Assembly (NCBI GenBank): GCA_964648215.1
Contig: CAZYMF010000240.1
Location: forward strand, 1 to 6,771
Origin: CAZYMF01 sp964648215
GTDB lineage: Bacteria > Desulfobacterota > Binatia > HRBIN30 > JACQVA1
Length of the DNA: 6,771 nt
Direction of reading: 5' to 3'
Part shown: positions 5,322 through 6,771 of the stretch, piece after piece
Numbering within the stretch: position 1 is the first letter of the stretch
Layout: every line of letters begins with the position of its first letter
Made by a program: the position numbers and the translations under genes
Notes under the pieces: generated by a model
Databases searched by the model: none
Seen by the model: the letters and a program-made list of their open reading frames with translations, nothing else
What the model was told of the DNA's origin: nothing

Positions 5322-6755
5322 ATGCGCAGAGCCCACCATCACCGCCCTCGCCGCCCGCTCCGCCTCATCGCACCCCTTCTTCTCGCCGGCCTCGGCGCCG
5401 GCTGCTCGCTGCTGCCACCGCCGGTGCCACCGCCGAGCTCGGCGACCAGCCGCGGCGAGGCGGTGCGCCACGCCATCGAGACCAACCATGCGCGCAGCGT
5501 GATCCTGTTCATCGGCGACGGCATGGGCGACTCCGAGATCACCATTGCCCGCAACTACCGCGTCGGCGCCGCCGGCCGGCTGGCGATGGACCACCTGCCC
5601 CTCACCGGAGCCTGCACCACCTACTCCGTGGCCGAGAAGGATCCCACCCGCCCGGTCTACGTCACCGACTCGGCAGCCAGCGCCACGGCCTGGGCCACCG
5701 GCCACAAGACCAGCAACCGGCGGCTGTCGACGGCGCCGATCACCGGCCAGCCGCTGCCGACGCTGCTCGAGCTCGCCCAAGCCAAGGGTCTGCGTACCGG
5801 CAACGTCACCACCGCCGAGCTCACCGACGCCACCCCCGCCGCCCTCGACTCCCACATCAACGACCGCGGCTGCCAGGGGCCCGCCGACATGGCGAAGTGC
5901 TCGCGGGCCAAGAAAGCCGCGGGAGGTCCGGGCTCGATCGCGGAACAGACCGTCGATCACCACGTCGACGTCCTCCTCGGCGGCGGGCGGGCGCGCTTCG
6001 CGCAGAAGATCACCGGCGGGCCCGACAAGGGGAAGACCGTGCTCGCCTCGGCCAAGGCGCAAGGCTACGCCATCGTCACCAACGCCGATCAGCTACGCAC
6101 CGTCGCTCCAGGGCAGAAGGTGCTCGGCCTGTTCGCCCGGCGCAACATGACGCGGGAGTGGAAGGGAAAGCCGGCCAGGAGGTACCCGGGAAGCGGCCCG
6201 CAGCGCTGCCTCGAGCACCAACGCCCGGACTCGGAGCCCAGCCTCGCCGAGATGACCCGCGAGGCCATCGAGCTCCTCGACGCGCCGGCGGGCAAGGGCC
6301 CGGGCTTCTTCCTTCAGGTCGAAGGCGCCTCCATCGACAAGGCCGACCATGCCGGGGACCCGTGCGGCCAGATCGGCGAGACCGTGGCTCTCGACGGGGC
6401 GGTGCAGGTGGCGCTCGACTACGCCAAGAAGCACCCCGACACCCTGATCATCGTCACCGCGGACCACGGCCACACCAGCCAGATCCTCCCGCCGCCGACC
6501 CGCGCCGATCACAGCCCCGGCGCCTACAGCATCCTGATCACCGTCGACGAGGCGATGATGACCGTCGGCTACGCCACCAACCGCGCCGGCCGCTCGCAGG
6601 CGCACACCGGCACTCAGGTCCGCATCGCCGCGCAGGGACCGTCGGCCGTCAACTTCGCCGGTGTCATCGACAACACCGACATCTTTCGCACCATCGCCCG
6701 CGCCCTCGACCTGAACAAGGCGGCGGCGGAGGCGCCACGGCCGGCCCGTCCGTAG
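5322..6755 (+). CDS. phoA: Alkaline phosphatase, E. coli PhoA type, with lipoprotein-like signal
   Basis: Protein of 477 residues closely following E. coli PhoA (471), a phosphate monoesterase that releases inorganic phosphate outside the cytoplasm. Residues 1-28 form a signal peptide: a basic n-region (MRR...RR), a hydrophobic core and Cys28 in LGAGC. This is a degenerate lipobox with Gly rather than Leu at -3, followed by a Pro-rich linker. Catalytic features are IGDGMGDSE with Asp66, the nucleophile Ser117 in TDSAASATAW, Asp169 in LTDATPAAL, Glu334, Asp339, Lys340 and His343 in EGASIDKADH, Asp381-His382 in TADHGH, and His428 in HTG. Asp169 and Lys340 match E. coli Asp153 and Lys328, so this is the Mg/Zn E. 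coli type. Both disulfide pairs appear kept (Cys184-Cys193, Cys296-Cys348), which fits an exported enzyme. It is divergent from the acetyltransferase gene, with 108 bases between. Membrane anchoring as a lipoprotein is plausible but unproven. Confidence 0.95.
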   Translation: MRRAHHHRPRRPLRLIAPLLLAGLGAGCSLLPPPVPPPSSATSRGEAVRHAIETNHARSVILFIGDGMGDSEITIARNYRVGAAGRLAMDHLPLTGACTTYSVAEKDPTRPVYVTDSAASATAWATGHKTSNRRLSTAPITGQPLPTLLELAQAKGLRTGNVTTAELTDATPAALDSHINDRGCQGPADMAKCSRAKKAAGGPGSIAEQTVDHHVDVLLGGGRARFAQKITGGPDKGKTVLASAKAQGYAIVTNADQLRTVAPGQKVLGLFARRNMTREWKGKPARRYPGSGPQRCLEHQRPDSEPSLAEMTREAIELLDAPAGKGPGFFLQVEGASIDKADHAGDPCGQIGETVALDGAVQVALDYAKKHPDTLIIVTADHGHTSQILPPPTRADHSPGAYSILITVDEAMMTVGYATNRAGRSQAHTGTQVRIAAQGPSAVNFAGVIDNTDIFRTIARALDLNKAAAEAPRPARP

Positions 6756-6771
6756 AATGTCCCACACCCAG

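Noticed and set aside
6753..6771. ATG at 6757 (MSHTQ) as the start of another gene, and TAGAAT at 6753-6758 as a -10 box
   Set aside because: Only five codons are visible, there is no Shine-Dalgarno, and no good -35 lies at the right distance; too little sequence to support either.
1..6771. CRISPR arrays, tRNA or rRNA genes, transposases
   Set aside because: No regularly spaced repeats, no tRNA-like or rRNA sequence and no transposase motifs were seen.

Overview
The window is high-GC bacterial DNA (roughly two-thirds G+C by eye, with strong G/C at third codon positions). It contains a 100-N scaffold gap, so it probably comes from a draft or metagenome assembly. Gene content does not fix the taxon. 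A proteobacterial, 'deltaproteobacterial' or Binatota-like source would fit, but that is inference only.

Layout, left to right. (1) 1-561 (+): a Uma2/DUF820-family putative PD-(D/E)XK nuclease. (2) 695-3463 (+): a 922-residue catalytic subunit of a type II DMSO-reductase-family molybdopterin enzyme, in the NarG / ethylbenzene dehydrogenase / steroid C25 dehydrogenase lineage. It has the FS0 iron-sulfur ligands and a probable Asp molybdenum ligand, but no Tat signal. (3) 3460-4401 (+): a 313-residue radical SAM protein whose ATG overlaps the stop codon of the molybdoenzyme gene. It carries a second, C-terminal cysteine cluster. (4) 4401-4485: an AT-rich purine/pyrimidine inverted repeat between convergent genes. 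(5) 4456-5213 (-): a phosphinothricin/arsinothricin-acetyltransferase-like GNAT gene interrupted by the N gap. The same 55 bases sit on both sides of the gap, and merging them restores a clean 200-codon reading frame. (6) 5322-6755 (+): an E. coli-type alkaline phosphatase (PhoA) with a lipoprotein-like signal peptide and a possible leaderless promoter. It is divergent from the GNAT gene.

The most notable unit is the molybdoenzyme/radical SAM pair. Type II enzymes are normally encoded with a four-cluster ferredoxin-like beta subunit, often a heme gamma subunit and a delta chaperone. Here the gene directly downstream is instead a translationally coupled radical SAM protein, followed by convergent, unrelated genes. 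This suggests either an unusual alpha-only enzyme with a dedicated radical SAM partner or maturase, or an alpha subunit whose electron-transfer partners are encoded elsewhere. The remaining genes (nuclease, acetyltransferase, phosphatase) look like independent transcription units with no evident link to that pair.
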